Shown here piece by piece: positions 24,002 to 33,519 of a stretch of DNA of 35,376 nucleotides. Origin of the DNA: Sphingomonadaceae bacterium (GTDB taxonomy: Bacteria; Pseudomonadota; Alphaproteobacteria; Sphingomonadales; Sphingomonadaceae). The first letter of the stretch is position 1. Each line of letters begins with the position of its first letter. A program made the position numbers and the translations under genes. Under the pieces are notes generated by a model. It did no database searches and was not told the origin of the DNA. It saw only the letters and a program-made list of their open reading frames with translations. The stretch covers positions 1 through 35,376 of the forward strand of contig CANJCQ010000044.1 in the NCBI GenBank assembly GCA_947473355.1, given 5' to 3'.

Positions 24002-24778
24002 CTATGCAATCGAGAAGCCCGCATCGACCGCCAGCATCTGGTTGGTGACATAACGCGCCGCCGGGGTCGCAAAGAACAGCACGCCCACGCCAATGTCGCG
24101 CGGCTCGCAAAAGCCCAGCGCCGGGCGCCGGATGCCGGGGCCGGTCGGCGCCGGTCCCTGCGCGCCCATCGCGCCCGGTGTGCCGACCCCGCCGGGCAGC
24201 ACGGTGTTCACCGTGATCGCATGCGGCGCGAGTTCAAGCGCCATGGCGCTGGTCAGCGCTGCCAGCGCGCCCTTGGACGAGAGGTAAGCTGCGTGGCCGT
24301 GGCACATCTGACCGACAAGTCCGGTAGATGCGCAATTGATGATCCGCCCGCCCCCTCCGCCCTGAACATTGGGCCCGCCGGCCACCATGGCCTTTGCGAT
24401 CTCACGCGAAATCAGGAAGGCCCCGCGCGAATTCACCGCATGAGTCATGTCCCAGAACTTTGACGTGCCCTCAAGCAGCAGCTCGCGGTGTTGCAGCCCG
24501 GCATTGTTGACCAGCACCCATGGCGCGCCATGCTTGGCCACGACCTCGGCGCAGGCGTCAATCACCGACGTTTCATCGGCCAGATCGAGCGCCACCCATG
24601 CAGCATCATGCCCCGCCGCGATCAATGCTGCGGCCTGAGCCTCGGCACCGGCCGCGTCGATATCGGCGATCACCACCTTGGCTCCGGCCTCGGCCAGCAC
24701 TTCGGCGATGCCTGCGCCAATGCCGCTCGCACCGCCAGTGACCAGCGCGACCTTTCCTTCAAGACTGAATGCTGACAC
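24002..24778 (-). CDS. SDR-family oxidoreductase
   Basis: A 258-residue classical short-chain dehydrogenase. It has TGGASGIG (14-21), an acidic pair ADID after the second strand suggesting NAD, NNAG (91-94), catalytic S151, and Y165 and K169 in AAYLSSKGAL; the C-terminus VTNQMLAVDAGFSIA is typical. A glycine-rich insert (GGPNVQGGGGGR) precedes the serine strand. The GTG at 24778, served by AAGGA, is taken as start, since the open frame further upstream merely overlaps the next gene. It begins 5 bp after the stop of the other SDR and precedes the receptor array. Confidence 0.88.
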   Translation of the reverse strand: MSAFSLEGKVALVTGGASGIGAGIAEVLAEAGAKVVIADIDAAGAEAQAAALIAAGHDAAWVALDLADETSVIDACAEVVAKHGAPWVLVNNAGLQHRELLLEGTSKFWDMTHAVNSRGAFLISREIAKAMVAGGPNVQGGGGGRIINCASTGLVGQMCHGHAAYLSSKGALAALTSAMALELAPHAITVNTVLPGGVGTPGAMGAQGPAPTGPGIRRPALGFCEPRDIGVGVLFFATPAARYVTNQMLAVDAGFSIA

Positions 24779-24783
24779 GCAAG

Positions 24784-25572
24784 CTATTCCTTTTCTTCCA
24801 TCACATCGCGCGGCGGGGTGGCGAATTTCTCGATCGCCTCGCGTCGATTGTCGATCACCGAACGCTGGCGGGCGCGCTCCCAGTTTGCTTCGCCGCCAGC
24901 AATCCACACCGGACCATTGGCGATATTGTCCAGGCCTTCCTGCGCGAGGTCGTCGGGCGACTGGGCCTGCGAAATATCCATGCCCAGCCGGGCCATGGCC
25001 GGGGTTCCGGTGAAGCCGACGTTGAGGTGGAGCACATCGACACCGAACGCACCGCACTCGCTCCACAAAGCCTCGCTGAAGATCCGGCTATAGGCCTTTG
25101 CGGCTGTGTAAGCCGCAAGCGAAGCCGCGCCCATGTAGCTCGACAGTGAACCGCACAGGATCATGCCGCCACGCCGACGCTGGCACATCAGGCCGCCATA
25201 GTGCCGCGCGAAATCCGACTGGCCTACAACCGTGATCTGGATCACGCCCTGCGTCACTTCGCGGGGCAGCTCGACGAAATTGCCGCGCGTGTCATTGGCC
25301 CCGGCGTGGAACACCAGCAGGCCGACTTCGATATCATCCGTGATCTTGCGGACCTGATCGAGCACGTCCAGCTGCTTGAGATCGGCGGACAAAGTGCGCA
25401 CTTCGGCACCCTGCCCGCGCAGTTCCGCCGCGAGGTCCTCCAGCGGACCGGTCTTGCGCGCGGTCAGCACCAGCTTGAAGCCATCGGAGGCAAGCTTGCG
25501 AGCAAAAGCCGCCCCCGCCCCTTCCGAGCCGCCGACAATCAGCGCCCAGGGGCCGTATTTGGCCAGATCCAT
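24784..25572 (-). CDS. SDR-family protein, atypical NAG motif
   Basis: A 262-residue short-chain dehydrogenase relative. The nucleotide loop reads VGGSEGAGAAFA (13-24), an Arg-Lys pair after strand two (TARKTG) suggests NADP(H), and the usual NNAG is replaced by FHAGAND (88-94). The catalytic set is kept: S142 in CGSLSSY, and Y155 and K159 in AAYTAAKAY. The C-terminal tail of about 40 residues is charged. The ATG at 25572 lies 7 bases after GGGAG, better than a GTG at 25578. It begins 41 bp after the DAHP synthase stop, and the second SDR is coupled behind it. Confidence 0.86.
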   Translation of the reverse strand: MDLAKYGPWALIVGGSEGAGAAFARKLASDGFKLVLTARKTGPLEDLAAELRGQGAEVRTLSADLKQLDVLDQVRKITDDIEVGLLVFHAGANDTRGNFVELPREVTQGVIQITVVGQSDFARHYGGLMCQRRRGGMILCGSLSSYMGAASLAAYTAAKAYSRIFSEALWSECGAFGVDVLHLNVGFTGTPAMARLGMDISQAQSPDDLAQEGLDNIANGPVWIAGGEANWERARQRSVIDNRREAIEKFATPPRDVMEEKE

Positions 25573-25613
25573 CAACACTCTCCCATATCAGCGGAGAGCT
25601 GAGCGGCCCCGAA

Positions 25614-26987
25614 TCAGGCCGCCTTCTTGGTTCTCTCCGTTGCTTCCAGATTGAGCATGTCTGCCAGCAGGAAGGCAAGCTCGATCGACTGCGCAGCGTT
25701 GAGACGCGGGTCGCAGTGGGTGTGGTAGCGGTCGGCGAGCGCCGAATCAGTGATCGCAATCGCACCGCCGGTGCACTCGGTTACGTCCTGTCCGGTCATC
25801 TCGATGTGGATGCCGCCGGCATGCGTGCCCTCGGCGCGGTGGACCGCGAAGAAGCCGCGTGCTTCGGCGAGGATGCGCTCGAAGGGCCGGGTCTTGTAGC
25901 CAGACTCGGCCTTGATGACATTACCGTGCATCGGATCACACGACCACACCACTGGATGGCCTTCGCGCTGAACCGCGCGCACCAGCTTGGGCAGGCAGTC
26001 TTCGACCTTGTCGTGTCCGAAGCGGCTGATCAGCGTCATGCGGCCCGCCTCGCGCGCCGGGTTGAGCGTGTCGAGCATGTGCAGCAGGGCATCGGGCTCA
26101 AGGCTTGGGCCGCATTTCATGCCGATCGGATTGCCGACCCCGCGCAGGAATTCGACATGGGCCGAACCATCGAAACGGGTGCGGTCGCCGATCCACAGCA
26201 TGTGCGCCGAGCAATCGTACCAGTCGCCGGTCAGCGAATCGCGCCGGGTCAGCGCCTGCTCATAAGGCAGCAGCAGCGCCTCGTGACTGGTGTAGAAGCT
26301 GGTGCCCTGCAATTGCGGCACGGTCATCGGATCGATACCGCAGGCCGCCATGAAATCAAGCGCCTCGCCGATGCGGTCGGCGGTTTCGCTGAACTTCTTG
26401 GCCCAAGGGCTCCGGCCGATATGGTCGAGCGTCCACTGGTGAACCTGGCGCAGGTTGGCATAGCCGCCATTCGCAAAGGCGCGCAGCAGGTTGAGCGTCG
26501 CGGCGCTTTGCCCATAGGCCTGGATCATCCGGCCCGGATCATTGCGGCGGCTGGCGTCTTCGAAATCGATGCCGTTGATGATGTCGCCGAAATAGCTTGG
26601 CAGTTCCTTGCCGCCGATAGTCTCGGTTGCCGCCGAACGCGGCTTGGCGAACTGCCCGGCCATGCGGCCGACCTTCACCACCGGCTGCTTGCTGGCGAAG
26701 GTCATCACCACGGCCATCTGCAACAGGACCCGGAAGGTGTCGCGGATATTGTCGGCGCTGTGCTCGGCAAAGCTCTCGGCGCAATCGCCGCCTTGCAGCA
26801 GGAAACCCTTGCCGGCAGCGACTTCGGCCAGATCAGCCTTCAGCGCGCGCGCTTCGCCTGCAAACACCAGCGGCGGAAACTTGGCCAGGGTCGCTTCCGC
26901 CCCGGCGAGCTCGCTCGCATCTTCATAGGCCGGAAGATGCCGCGCTTCCTGCGCCTTCCAGCTTTCGGGTGTCCAGTTACTCGCCAC
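25614..26987 (-). CDS. Class II DAHP synthase (shikimate pathway entry)
   Basis: A 457-residue class II 3-deoxy-D-arabino-heptulosonate-7-phosphate synthase. It condenses phosphoenolpyruvate with erythrose-4-phosphate at the start of aromatic amino acid synthesis. Metal-binding and active-site segments are GGDCAESF (C69), [21 protein letters not shown] and THCDPRLNA; the [16 protein letters not shown] stretch fits the PEP-binding region. Length and order match plant and mycobacterial-type enzymes. The start is a GTG at 26987, 8 bases after AAGGAG. No other aro gene is adjacent. Confidence 0.95.
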   Translation of the reverse strand: MASNWTPESWKAQEARHLPAYEDASELAGAEATLAKFPPLVFAGEARALKADLAEVAAGKGFLLQGGDCAESFAEHSADNIRDTFRVLLQMAVVMTFASKQPVVKVGRMAGQFAKPRSAATETIGGKELPSYFGDIINGIDFEDASRRNDPGRMIQAYGQSAATLNLLRAFANGGYANLRQVHQWTLDHIGRSPWAKKFSETADRIGEALDFMAACGIDPMTVPQLQGTSFYTSHEALLLPYEQALTRRDSLTGDWYDCSAHMLWIGDRTRFDGSAHVEFLRGVGNPIGMKCGPSLEPDALLHMLDTLNPAREAGRMTLISRFGHDKVEDCLPKLVRAVQREGHPVVWSCDPMHGNVIKAESGYKTRPFERILAEARGFFAVHRAEGTHAGGIHIEMTGQDVTECTGGAIAITDSALADRYHTHCDPRLNAAQSIELAFLLADMLNLEATERTKKAA

Positions 26988-27075
26988 GGGTCGTGCTCCT
27001 TTGCAGGCCGGGGGCCTTAGCGGGGGAGCAGTCGGAATGCAAAGGTTGTGAGCGCGGCGGTAATTTCAACAAATC

Positions 27076-27172
27076 CGTCATCCCCGCGAAAGCGGGGACC
27101 TATCTCCTGACTGCGAAGTTTATATAATCCGATAGTGCCGGAGATGGGTCCCCGCTTTCGCGGGGATGACGG
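27076..27172. repeat. 97-bp REP-like inverted repeat
   Basis: A 26-base arm starting CCGTCATCCCCGCGAAAGCG (27076) is repeated as an exact reverse complement ending at 27172. A second 6-bp block, ATCTCC/GGAGAT, pairs inside it, and the centre is AT-rich. Each arm forms its own hairpin, CCCCGC-GAAA-GCGGGG. This is a very common alphaproteobacterial intergenic repeat. It occupies the 222-bp gap between the M16 peptidase stop and the DAHP synthase start codon, where it may also terminate the peptidase transcript. Confidence 0.8.
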
Positions 27173-27209
27173 AAGTTTTTTGAGCAGGTATCCAAGCCGC
27201 CAATAGGCC

Positions 27210-30125
27210 CTATTTCGCCGCAACACCCTTGGCCTCAGGCACCACCGCCAGCCGCCAGCTTTTCTGCGGGTCCAGATACTTGGCTGCCAGCGCCTGCATC
27301 GCCTGCGGAGTGGTCTGGGTATAGTCGGTCAGGATCGAGCGCACGGCGGCAAAGCGCGAGGGATCGCTGGTCGCGCCTTCCAGCTGGTTCATGAAGAATG
27401 CCGAGCTGGTGGTGGCGCGGGTGATCTGCTGGCGCAGCGGCTCGGTGACGCGGGTCAGTTCGTCGTCGCTCGGCGGGCGGGCGATGAGATCGGCGGCGAT
27501 TTCCTGCGCGGCGGCGAAGAAAGCCGGGGTCGCGGCGGGCTGGATCTGGGCGAAGGCTGAAATCGAGCCGCCGCTGTCGAGATCGACTGGCCATGAATTG
27601 ACCACCTGCGGCGCATAGCTCGCACCCAGCTTCTCGCGCATCCGGTCAAGCAAGCGGTTGGTGAACAGCTGGGTGAGGATCTCGAGCTGGCGAGATTCGG
27701 TGATCCCGGCCATGCCGCCGCCGGTCGGCCAACTGACCACGGCTGCCGCCTGATTGGCATCGCCGCGATGGGTCAGCACCAGCGGCTGGGCATTGGCGGC
27801 GGGGAAGCGCGCCGAGGCAGGCGCAGTGCCCGCAGGCAAGGGAGTGCGCGGCGGCAGCGCGCCGAAGGTGCGCTGCAAGGCCGTCAGCGCCGAATTTCGA
27901 TCGAAATCGCCAAAAATCTGCACTTCGATCGGCCCGCTTGCCAGCACCCGGCTCCACAGCGCGCGAAAACCCGCCGGTGTGGTCTTTTCGAGATCTGCCG
28001 GGCTAGGCGGACGGAAGCGGGGATCGCGGTCACGCTGGAAATATTTGAGATCGCGCTCAAGCACGCCCTGCGGCGAAGAGGCAAACGACTCATATTGCAG
28101 CCGCGCCGCCGCCTTGGCACGCAGCACCGGGTTCGCGTCCCAACGCGGCTGAGCGAATTTGGCAGCGAACAGATAGAGCTGGTCGGCGAGATCGGCACTG
28201 CGCGTGTCGGCAGTAAACTGGAAATTGGCGTCCTCGATCTTGAAATCGAAGCCCATCTTGCGGCCCGTGGAAATCCGGTCGAGCTCTTCCTGGCCAAGCT
28301 TGCCTTCGCCCGAACCGACCAGCGCCATATCGCCCAGCGCAATATAGGCCGCATCGGCGGGGCCAAAACTGCGATAGCCGCCACCAAAGCGGACCTTGAC
28401 GGTCATTCGCCCCGGCTCTTCGGGGGTTGGCCACAGCAAAACCGTGACGCCATTGGCGAAATTCGCCTGTTCAATGCCGAGCAGCCCGGTCGGGGCGAGG
28501 CTGGTGATCTTGCCGGGCGCGCCAATCGGCGGCAGCTGGTCGAAGCGGACCGGCTTTGCGGCCAGCCGCACCGAGCCATCTGCAGCGACCGGCGCGATCA
28601 GGGCCTGACGCAGCGCTGCCGCATCGGCTTCGCCCGCATTTGGCGTGATCATGACTGCCCGCGTCACCGTACCGGAAAACAGGGTGCGGGTATGGGCCAG
28701 CACCGCATCAGGCTTGAACAGCGGCTTTGAGCTGCGGAAAATGCTGAGCACCGCGTCAGGCGCGGCCACTGTCTCGCGGATATCGAGCGCCTGGACCAGA
28801 TCGTCGGCAACCTTGGAACCGGCCAGCAGCATCTGCTGTTCGGCGGGAACCTGATAGGCGATTTCCATTTCCGCTGCTTCGCGGTCGATTTCTTCCTGGG
28901 TCGGCGGCGTGGCCAAGGCATCGGCGATCACCGCGCGCACGTCGCGCAGGGCGCTCTGCCAGTTGGCAGTGAGCGGGGTTACCGAGACAAATGTGCCATC
29001 GACTGAGCGGCTGACATCCTGCTGTTCCACCTGTGCGAGCAGATAGGAGCCGCCAGCGCGTGCCTTGCTCTCCAGCCGCCGGTTGATCAGCGCCAGGGAC
29101 AGTGCATCGATCATCAGGCCCTGGTTATAGGCAATGTTATCGGTAACCTGCCGCCACGGCCGCAGCACCGCAAAGCTCGCGCCGCGGGGCAATTCGGGCT
29201 CGACCAGAACTTTCGTTTCGCCGACCGGGTTTGCTAAGTCACTCCCTGCAGGAGCCACCGGATCGCCAAAGCTGGGCGCCGGGGCTGGCTTGCCCGCCAC
29301 GTGCCAGTCGCCGAACCATTTCTGGATCATGGCAGCCAGCACCGCAGGATCAGCATCGCCCGACGCGATGATCACGGCGTTTTCCGGCCGGTACCAACGG
29401 CTGTGGAATCCACGCACCGATGCAGCCGTCGCGGCATTGAGCGAAGCCTCGGTGCCGATCGGGGTGCGGCTGGCGAGCAATTGCCCGGCATAGAAAGTCT
29501 CGCGCGAGGAATCCTGCACCCGCTCGGCCGCGCCGCCGCGTTCGCGCTTTTCAGCCAGAACAATCGGCACTTCGATGCGCACGTCGCTTTCCGAAAGAGT
29601 CGGCGCGATCATCATACCCGAGAGAAGCTTGAAGCTCTCATCCACCGATGTCGGCGTGGCATTGGGCAGATCGAGCTTGAACACGGTCTGGGTCGGCGAG
29701 GTTTCGGCATTGGTATCGGTGCCGAAGCTGGCGCCAAGCCGCTGCCAGGTCGGGATCGCCTGGGCTTCACCGAGGTATTTCGACTGGCGGAACACCAGAT
29801 GCTCGATCAGGTGGGCATAGCCGCGCTCGCTTTCGGTCTCATAGAGTGATCCGGCATCGATGCGGATGCGGATCGACACCTGATCGGGCGGCACGCCATT
29901 GCGGCGCACGGCATAGCGCAGGCCATTGGGCAGTTCGCCAAAGAGCCAGTCGGGATCGTGCGGAACATCGCTGCCGCGATAGAGCCAGGGATCGGAATTG
30001 ACTGCGACGGGCTGACTGACGGGCGCCGCAGCAGCAACCGGCTTTGCCGCCAGCGGCTGAACCGCCAGCGACACAAGCGAGAGGAGACAAGCAAACGAGC
30101 GGGCAACGCGGCGCGGCAGATTCAT
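27210..30125 (-). CDS. Periplasmic M16-family zinc metallopeptidase
   Basis: A 971-residue pitrilysin-type protease. An N-terminal hydrophobic signal (about 10-27, ending LAAKP) directs export. The first M16 domain has the inverted zinc motif HLIEH (H105, E108, H109), with the third ligand probably E192 in LAEKRE. Three further M16-type domains follow; the C-terminal half (from about 520) shows the inactive-domain pattern NGVTVLLWPTPEEPGRMTVKVRFGGG, interrupted by usual turns. Such enzymes degrade peptides in the periplasm. The ATG at 30125 lacks a strong ribosome site. The gene is on the same strand as phaZ, 101 bp after its stop. Confidence 0.92.
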   Translation of the reverse strand: MNLPRRVARSFACLLSLVSLAVQPLAAKPVAAAAPVSQPVAVNSDPWLYRGSDVPHDPDWLFGELPNGLRYAVRRNGVPPDQVSIRIRIDAGSLYETESERGYAHLIEHLVFRQSKYLGEAQAIPTWQRLGASFGTDTNAETSPTQTVFKLDLPNATPTSVDESFKLLSGMMIAPTLSESDVRIEVPIVLAEKRERGGAAERVQDSSRETFYAGQLLASRTPIGTEASLNAATAASVRGFHSRWYRPENAVIIASGDADPAVLAAMIQKWFGDWHVAGKPAPAPSFGDPVAPAGSDLANPVGETKVLVEPELPRGASFAVLRPWRQVTDNIAYNQGLMIDALSLALINRRLESKARAGGSYLLAQVEQQDVSRSVDGTFVSVTPLTANWQSALRDVRAVIADALATPPTQEEIDREAAEMEIAYQVPAEQQMLLAGSKVADDLVQALDIRETVAAPDAVLSIFRSSKPLFKPDAVLAHTRTLFSGTVTRAVMITPNAGEADAAALRQALIAPVAADGSVRLAAKPVRFDQLPPIGAPGKITSLAPTGLLGIEQANFANGVTVLLWPTPEEPGRMTVKVRFGGGYRSFGPADAAYIALGDMALVGSGEGKLGQEELDRISTGRKMGFDFKIEDANFQFTADTRSADLADQLYLFAAKFAQPRWDANPVLRAKAAARLQYESFASSPQGVLERDLKYFQRDRDPRFRPPSPADLEKTTPAGFRALWSRVLASGPIEVQIFGDFDRNSALTALQRTFGALPPRTPLPAGTAPASARFPAANAQPLVLTHRGDANQAAAVVSWPTGGGMAGITESRQLEILTQLFTNRLLDRMREKLGASYAPQVVNSWPVDLDSGGSISAFAQIQPAATPAFFAAAQEIAADLIARPPSDDELTRVTEPLRQQITRATTSSAFFMNQLEGATSDPSRFAAVRSILTDYTQTTPQAMQALAAKYLDPQKSWRLAVVPEAKGVAAK

Positions 30126-30226
30126 GGGATCAGCCTATAGGGCGGCTGACCATTAAGGGCCAGTGAATAGGCCTTCAGCGCTGTGGACCGATCCGCAGGC
30201 CTCAGACCCCAGAATCAGACCAAGTA

Positions 30227-31552
30227 TCAGACCATGCCGACATCGACGAAGTCGGTGCCCTCGAAGGCGTGGTGGCCCTTGCCGGGGCGCAGCGATTTGG
30301 CGGGTGGCACCGGTGCCTTGCCGTCTTCGCCTTCGGCAATCGAGTGAAAGATGAAGTCGCGGATCACAGGATAGATTTCGGCCTGGAACTTCGACCCTGA
30401 AAACACGCCATAATGGCCGACGCCGGGCTGGATATAATGGCCACGGCGTTCTTCGGGCACATTGACGCAGACATCGTGCGCGGCTTCGGTCTGGCTTGGC
30501 GGGCAGAAATTGTCGTTCTCGCCCTCAACCGTCAGCAGCGCGCATTGCCGCATCGCGCTGAAATCGACCAGCTTGCCTTCATAGGTCATCTTGCCGGTCG
30601 GGATGTGGTGCTCGAAGAACACCTTCTCCAAGGTCTCGACATAGAAGCTCTCGGTCATGTCGAGCACGGCGAAATATTCGTCGTAGAAATCGCGGAACCT
30701 CTCGAGGCTGGGCTCATCGCCTTTCACCGAATTCTTGACGAAGTTCTTGTATTGCTTGACGTGCGGCATCGGATTGAGGGTGATGAAACCGCTCAGCTGG
30801 AAGAAGCCGGGATAGACCCTGCGGCCCTTGCCTGGATAGCCGGACGGGATCTTGTGGATGTTGAACTTCTTGAACAGCGACAGCGGCAGCGTCGTGGTCA
30901 GCTTGTTCAGCGCATTGTTCGGGCTGAGCCGGGTATCGACCGGTCCGCCCATCAGGGTCAGGCTGGCAGGCACGCAGTTGGACCCGCGCGCTTCCATGAT
31001 GGCAACGGCGACCATGGCGGGCGGGGCGGCCTGGCAGGTGGCGACCAGGTGGGTGTTCGGCCCCATCGTTTCGATGAACTGGATCAGATAGGAGACATAG
31101 TCGTCGAAGCCGAAATCGCCCTGGCTCAGCGGCACCTGGCGTGCGTCTTTCCAGTCAGTGATATAGGTGTCAAAATCGCGCGCGAAGCCGCGGATGGTAT
31201 CCTGCAGCAGTGTGGCGTGGTGGCCCGAAAGGGCGGCCGCGATGAGCACTTTTGGCTTTTCGCGGCCATCATCAACCGGGAAATGCAGCAGGTCGGCAAA
31301 GGGCAGGCTCTGGACGACAGTTTCCTGCAAGCCGATCTCGGTTCCGTCCAGCTCTTCCCAGACCTGATAACGCGGCTTGCCATAGTCCTTCATCGCACGC
31401 GCGGGCAGTTCCCACACGGTCGCGAGAGTCCGCATCGCCAGCGTATTGCGCATAGGATTGCGAGCATCGCGCGCCAGTTTTTGGCCAGTATTGAGAAGAT
31501 GAAAAAGCGGACGTGTGCTGCGACGCGCGGCTTCATAGGCCTGGTAGATCAA
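30227..31552 (-). CDS. phaZ: Intracellular polyhydroxyalkanoate depolymerase
   Basis: A 441-residue intracellular PHA depolymerase that mobilises stored polyhydroxybutyrate. The N-terminus MIYQAYEAARR matches the family start. The nucleophile is the cysteine of ATCQAAPPA (C173), used in place of the serine of lipase boxes; VEGENDNFCP and PGVGHYGVFSG carry the likely Asp and His. The start is a TTG at 31552, 8 bases after AGGGGGA; the next ATG would delete the conserved start. It is downstream of phaC on the same strand, separated by an AT-rich 158-bp gap, implying a separate promoter. Confidence 0.93.
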   Translation of the reverse strand: MIYQAYEAARRSTRPLFHLLNTGQKLARDARNPMRNTLAMRTLATVWELPARAMKDYGKPRYQVWEELDGTEIGLQETVVQSLPFADLLHFPVDDGREKPKVLIAAALSGHHATLLQDTIRGFARDFDTYITDWKDARQVPLSQGDFGFDDYVSYLIQFIETMGPNTHLVATCQAAPPAMVAVAIMEARGSNCVPASLTLMGGPVDTRLSPNNALNKLTTTLPLSLFKKFNIHKIPSGYPGKGRRVYPGFFQLSGFITLNPMPHVKQYKNFVKNSVKGDEPSLERFRDFYDEYFAVLDMTESFYVETLEKVFFEHHIPTGKMTYEGKLVDFSAMRQCALLTVEGENDNFCPPSQTEAAHDVCVNVPEERRGHYIQPGVGHYGVFSGSKFQAEIYPVIRDFIFHSIAEGEDGKAPVPPAKSLRPGKGHHAFEGTDFVDVGMV

Positions 31553-31710
31553 GTGGGATTCCCCCTGATGGCTATGCCCAACTCCCCGGTCGCAGCCGAA
31601 CCATTCAGCCCGCCGGGTCTTGTGTTGAACTTAATGTAACACCTGTTTCGTAAAGCTGAACCGATAATTGAATTAAATTTTGAATCGCAATTGACAGGAA
31701 CTAACCCTTT
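31553..31710 (-). promoter_or_regulatory. AT-rich phaC-phaZ intergenic region
   Basis: This 158-bp gap is far more AT-rich than its surroundings from about 31620 on. A 5-bp inverted repeat GTGTT/AACAC with an 11-base centre lies at 31622-31642. On the minus strand, TTGCGA followed 17 bases later by TTATCG is a weak candidate promoter for phaZ. No terminator hairpin with T-run for phaC was evident. The assignment is tentative. Confidence 0.35.
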
Positions 31711-33366
31711 CTATTGCTTCACATATTCCCCCGGCGCATCGCAAATCGGCGCATAAGCCTTTGAACCCAGCTTCTTGGGCGCAGCAATCTGCTTGCCGCT
31801 GCGCAGCGCGCACCACTTGTTCCAGCTTTCCCACCAGCTTCCCGGCATCTTGGGCGATTGCTCAAGCCATGTGTCGGCATCGGGTGCGGTTGCCGGGCCC
31901 ATGTAGTGATAGGCCTTGGGATTGCCCGGCGGATTGACCAAGGCGGCGACATGGCCGCCATTGCTGAGTGCGAAAGTGAGGTCTTTCGAGCCAAGATGGC
32001 TGCTGGCCCGGTAACAGGCCTTCCACGGCGTCAGGTGATCGGTCACCGCGCCGACCACAAAGGCATCGCAGGTGAGCTTGCCCAGATCGATGGGTTCACC
32101 CATCACTTTGGCCTTGCCGGGCTGGACGATCGCGTTCTGTTCGAACAGCTCGAGGAAATCCTCGTGCAGCTGCGCCGCCATATTGGTGCAATCGTTGTTC
32201 CAGGCCAGGATATCGAAAGCGGCCGGCGGCTCGCCCATCAGATAGTTGTTGACCCAGTAGTTCCAGACCAGATCGTTGGGGCGCAGCCAGGTGAATATCT
32301 TGCCGAGATCGGCCCCTGACAAGACGCCAGCCTTCGCCGATTTGCCCTTGGCCACACCGAGCAGCGCCGGCAGGCGGAAAGCGCCAAGCGCGGCATCGAC
32401 TTCGAAATCCAGCATCGTCACGCAAAGTGCCAGACTGTTGACCCGGTCCTGCCCTTTGGCCTCGAGATAGCCCATCACCATCGCGGTGGTGATGCCACCG
32501 GCACAGAAGCCAACGAGATTGACCTTGGGCTCGCCAGTAATTTCGGCAATCGCATCAATCGCGGCAAGCGCTGCCTCTGCATATTGATCGAGGCCCCAGT
32601 CGCGGTTCTCTGCCTGGGGGTTGCGCCAGCTGATTGCGAAATACTGCAGCCCTTGCGCCACCGTATATTCAGCAAAGCTGCGACCCGGCGCCAGATCGGT
32701 GAAATAGAAGCGGTTGATCTGCGGCGGGATCAGCAGGACCGGGGTCTGATAGACGTTGTCAGTCGAAGGCTTGTAGTGGATCAGTTCGAACATCTCGTGC
32801 CGCAGCACGATCTTGCCCGGGGTCACCGCCAGATTGCCGCCAACCTCGAAACTCGAATTATCGACCTGCTTGGGCAGGCCGCCATTGTTCTTGATGTCGT
32901 CGAGAAATGCGGCCAGCCCCTTGGTCAGGTTGCTGCCGCCGGTCTCGATGGTCTTGGCCAAGGCCGCCGGATTGCCCATCAGCGTGTTGGTCGGTGCGAA
33001 AGCACTGGTGACGATCGAGGCAGCCAGTTCGGCGCGCTGCCGGTTTTCGACCGACAGATCGTCGGGGATCATCTTCTCGACCGCTTCGGTCGCGGCGAGA
33101 TAGGCCTGGGCCAGCCGCTTGTAAGCAGGGTTTTTCGTCCAGGCCTCGTCCTTGAAGCGCCAATCGCGCGAATCGGGCGCCAAATCGGACTTGCCGGTAA
33201 CAATATCGAGCATGGTCTTCGACAGCGCGATGCTCTGTTCGGCCATGACGCGCGGATCGATATGGCGCAGCAAAGTGGCGAAGGGGCCATCTGATCCGAA
33301 GAATCCGTTATCAGAATCCGCTGCTCCGTCCGGCTCGCCTTGGGATGGTCGATCGTTCTTTGCCAC
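31711..33366 (-). CDS. phaC: Class I polyhydroxyalkanoate synthase
   Basis: A 551-residue PhaC that polymerises (R)-3-hydroxyacyl-CoA into storage polyester on granules. The lipase-like box GFCAGG holds the nucleophile C288; D443 in GAVTDHLTPW and H472 in NGGHVAALVNPP complete the triad. The N-terminal region (FAPTNTLMGNPAAL, LVPPQ-like LLIPPQINRFY) and the SWRNP-x-EN-DWGLDQY segment are classical. Length is slightly under typical class I synthases. The start is a GTG at 33366, 8 bases after GGAGG. It is followed by phaZ, and no phaA, phaB, phasin or phaR gene is in the window. Confidence 0.95.
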   Translation of the reverse strand: MAKNDRPSQGEPDGAADSDNGFFGSDGPFATLLRHIDPRVMAEQSIALSKTMLDIVTGKSDLAPDSRDWRFKDEAWTKNPAYKRLAQAYLAATEAVEKMIPDDLSVENRQRAELAASIVTSAFAPTNTLMGNPAALAKTIETGGSNLTKGLAAFLDDIKNNGGLPKQVDNSSFEVGGNLAVTPGKIVLRHEMFELIHYKPSTDNVYQTPVLLIPPQINRFYFTDLAPGRSFAEYTVAQGLQYFAISWRNPQAENRDWGLDQYAEAALAAIDAIAEITGEPKVNLVGFCAGGITTAMVMGYLEAKGQDRVNSLALCVTMLDFEVDAALGAFRLPALLGVAKGKSAKAGVLSGADLGKIFTWLRPNDLVWNYWVNNYLMGEPPAAFDILAWNNDCTNMAAQLHEDFLELFEQNAIVQPGKAKVMGEPIDLGKLTCDAFVVGAVTDHLTPWKACYRASSHLGSKDLTFALSNGGHVAALVNPPGNPKAYHYMGPATAPDADTWLEQSPKMPGSWWESWNKWCALRSGKQIAAPKKLGSKAYAPICDAPGEYVKQ

Positions 33367-33519
33367 CGTCTTATCCTCCGACCAATGTATGGCCTAGCAA
33401 TAATGCTGCGCTGCACATACGGATTTGCGCGAGTCTTGCAAGTCTATTTCGCAGGTGCAGCATTTTTGGAAGTGTACCGCCTCTTGACCCGCCGACAAGG
33501 CAGCCTACATGCATTTCCT
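33367..33519. promoter_or_regulatory. Divergent phaC/nfu promoter region with TGC-rich sites
   Basis: This 153-bp region drives phaC leftward and nfu rightward. CTGCGCTGCA (33406-33415) and GCAGGTGCAGCA (33451-33462) are TGC-rich sites, one oriented opposite to the other, of the kind described for the PHA regulator PhaR. Toward nfu, TTGACC (33484-33489) and TACATG (33506-33511), 16 bases apart, resemble a -35/-10 pair ending only about 8 bases before the nfu ATG. No ribosome site precedes that ATG. These are visual matches only. Confidence 0.4.

Noticed and set aside
24779..25066. N-terminal extension of the SDR at 24002-24778
   Set aside because: The added residues overlap the other SDR in another frame and show no homology; the GTG at 24778 has a ribosome site and starts the SDR fold.
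25716..27020. 434-codon plus-strand open frame
   Set aside because: It is antisense to the class II DAHP synthase and has no domain-like pattern.
30413..31639. 408-codon plus-strand open frame
   Set aside because: It is antisense to phaZ; codon third positions and composition fit the phaZ strand.
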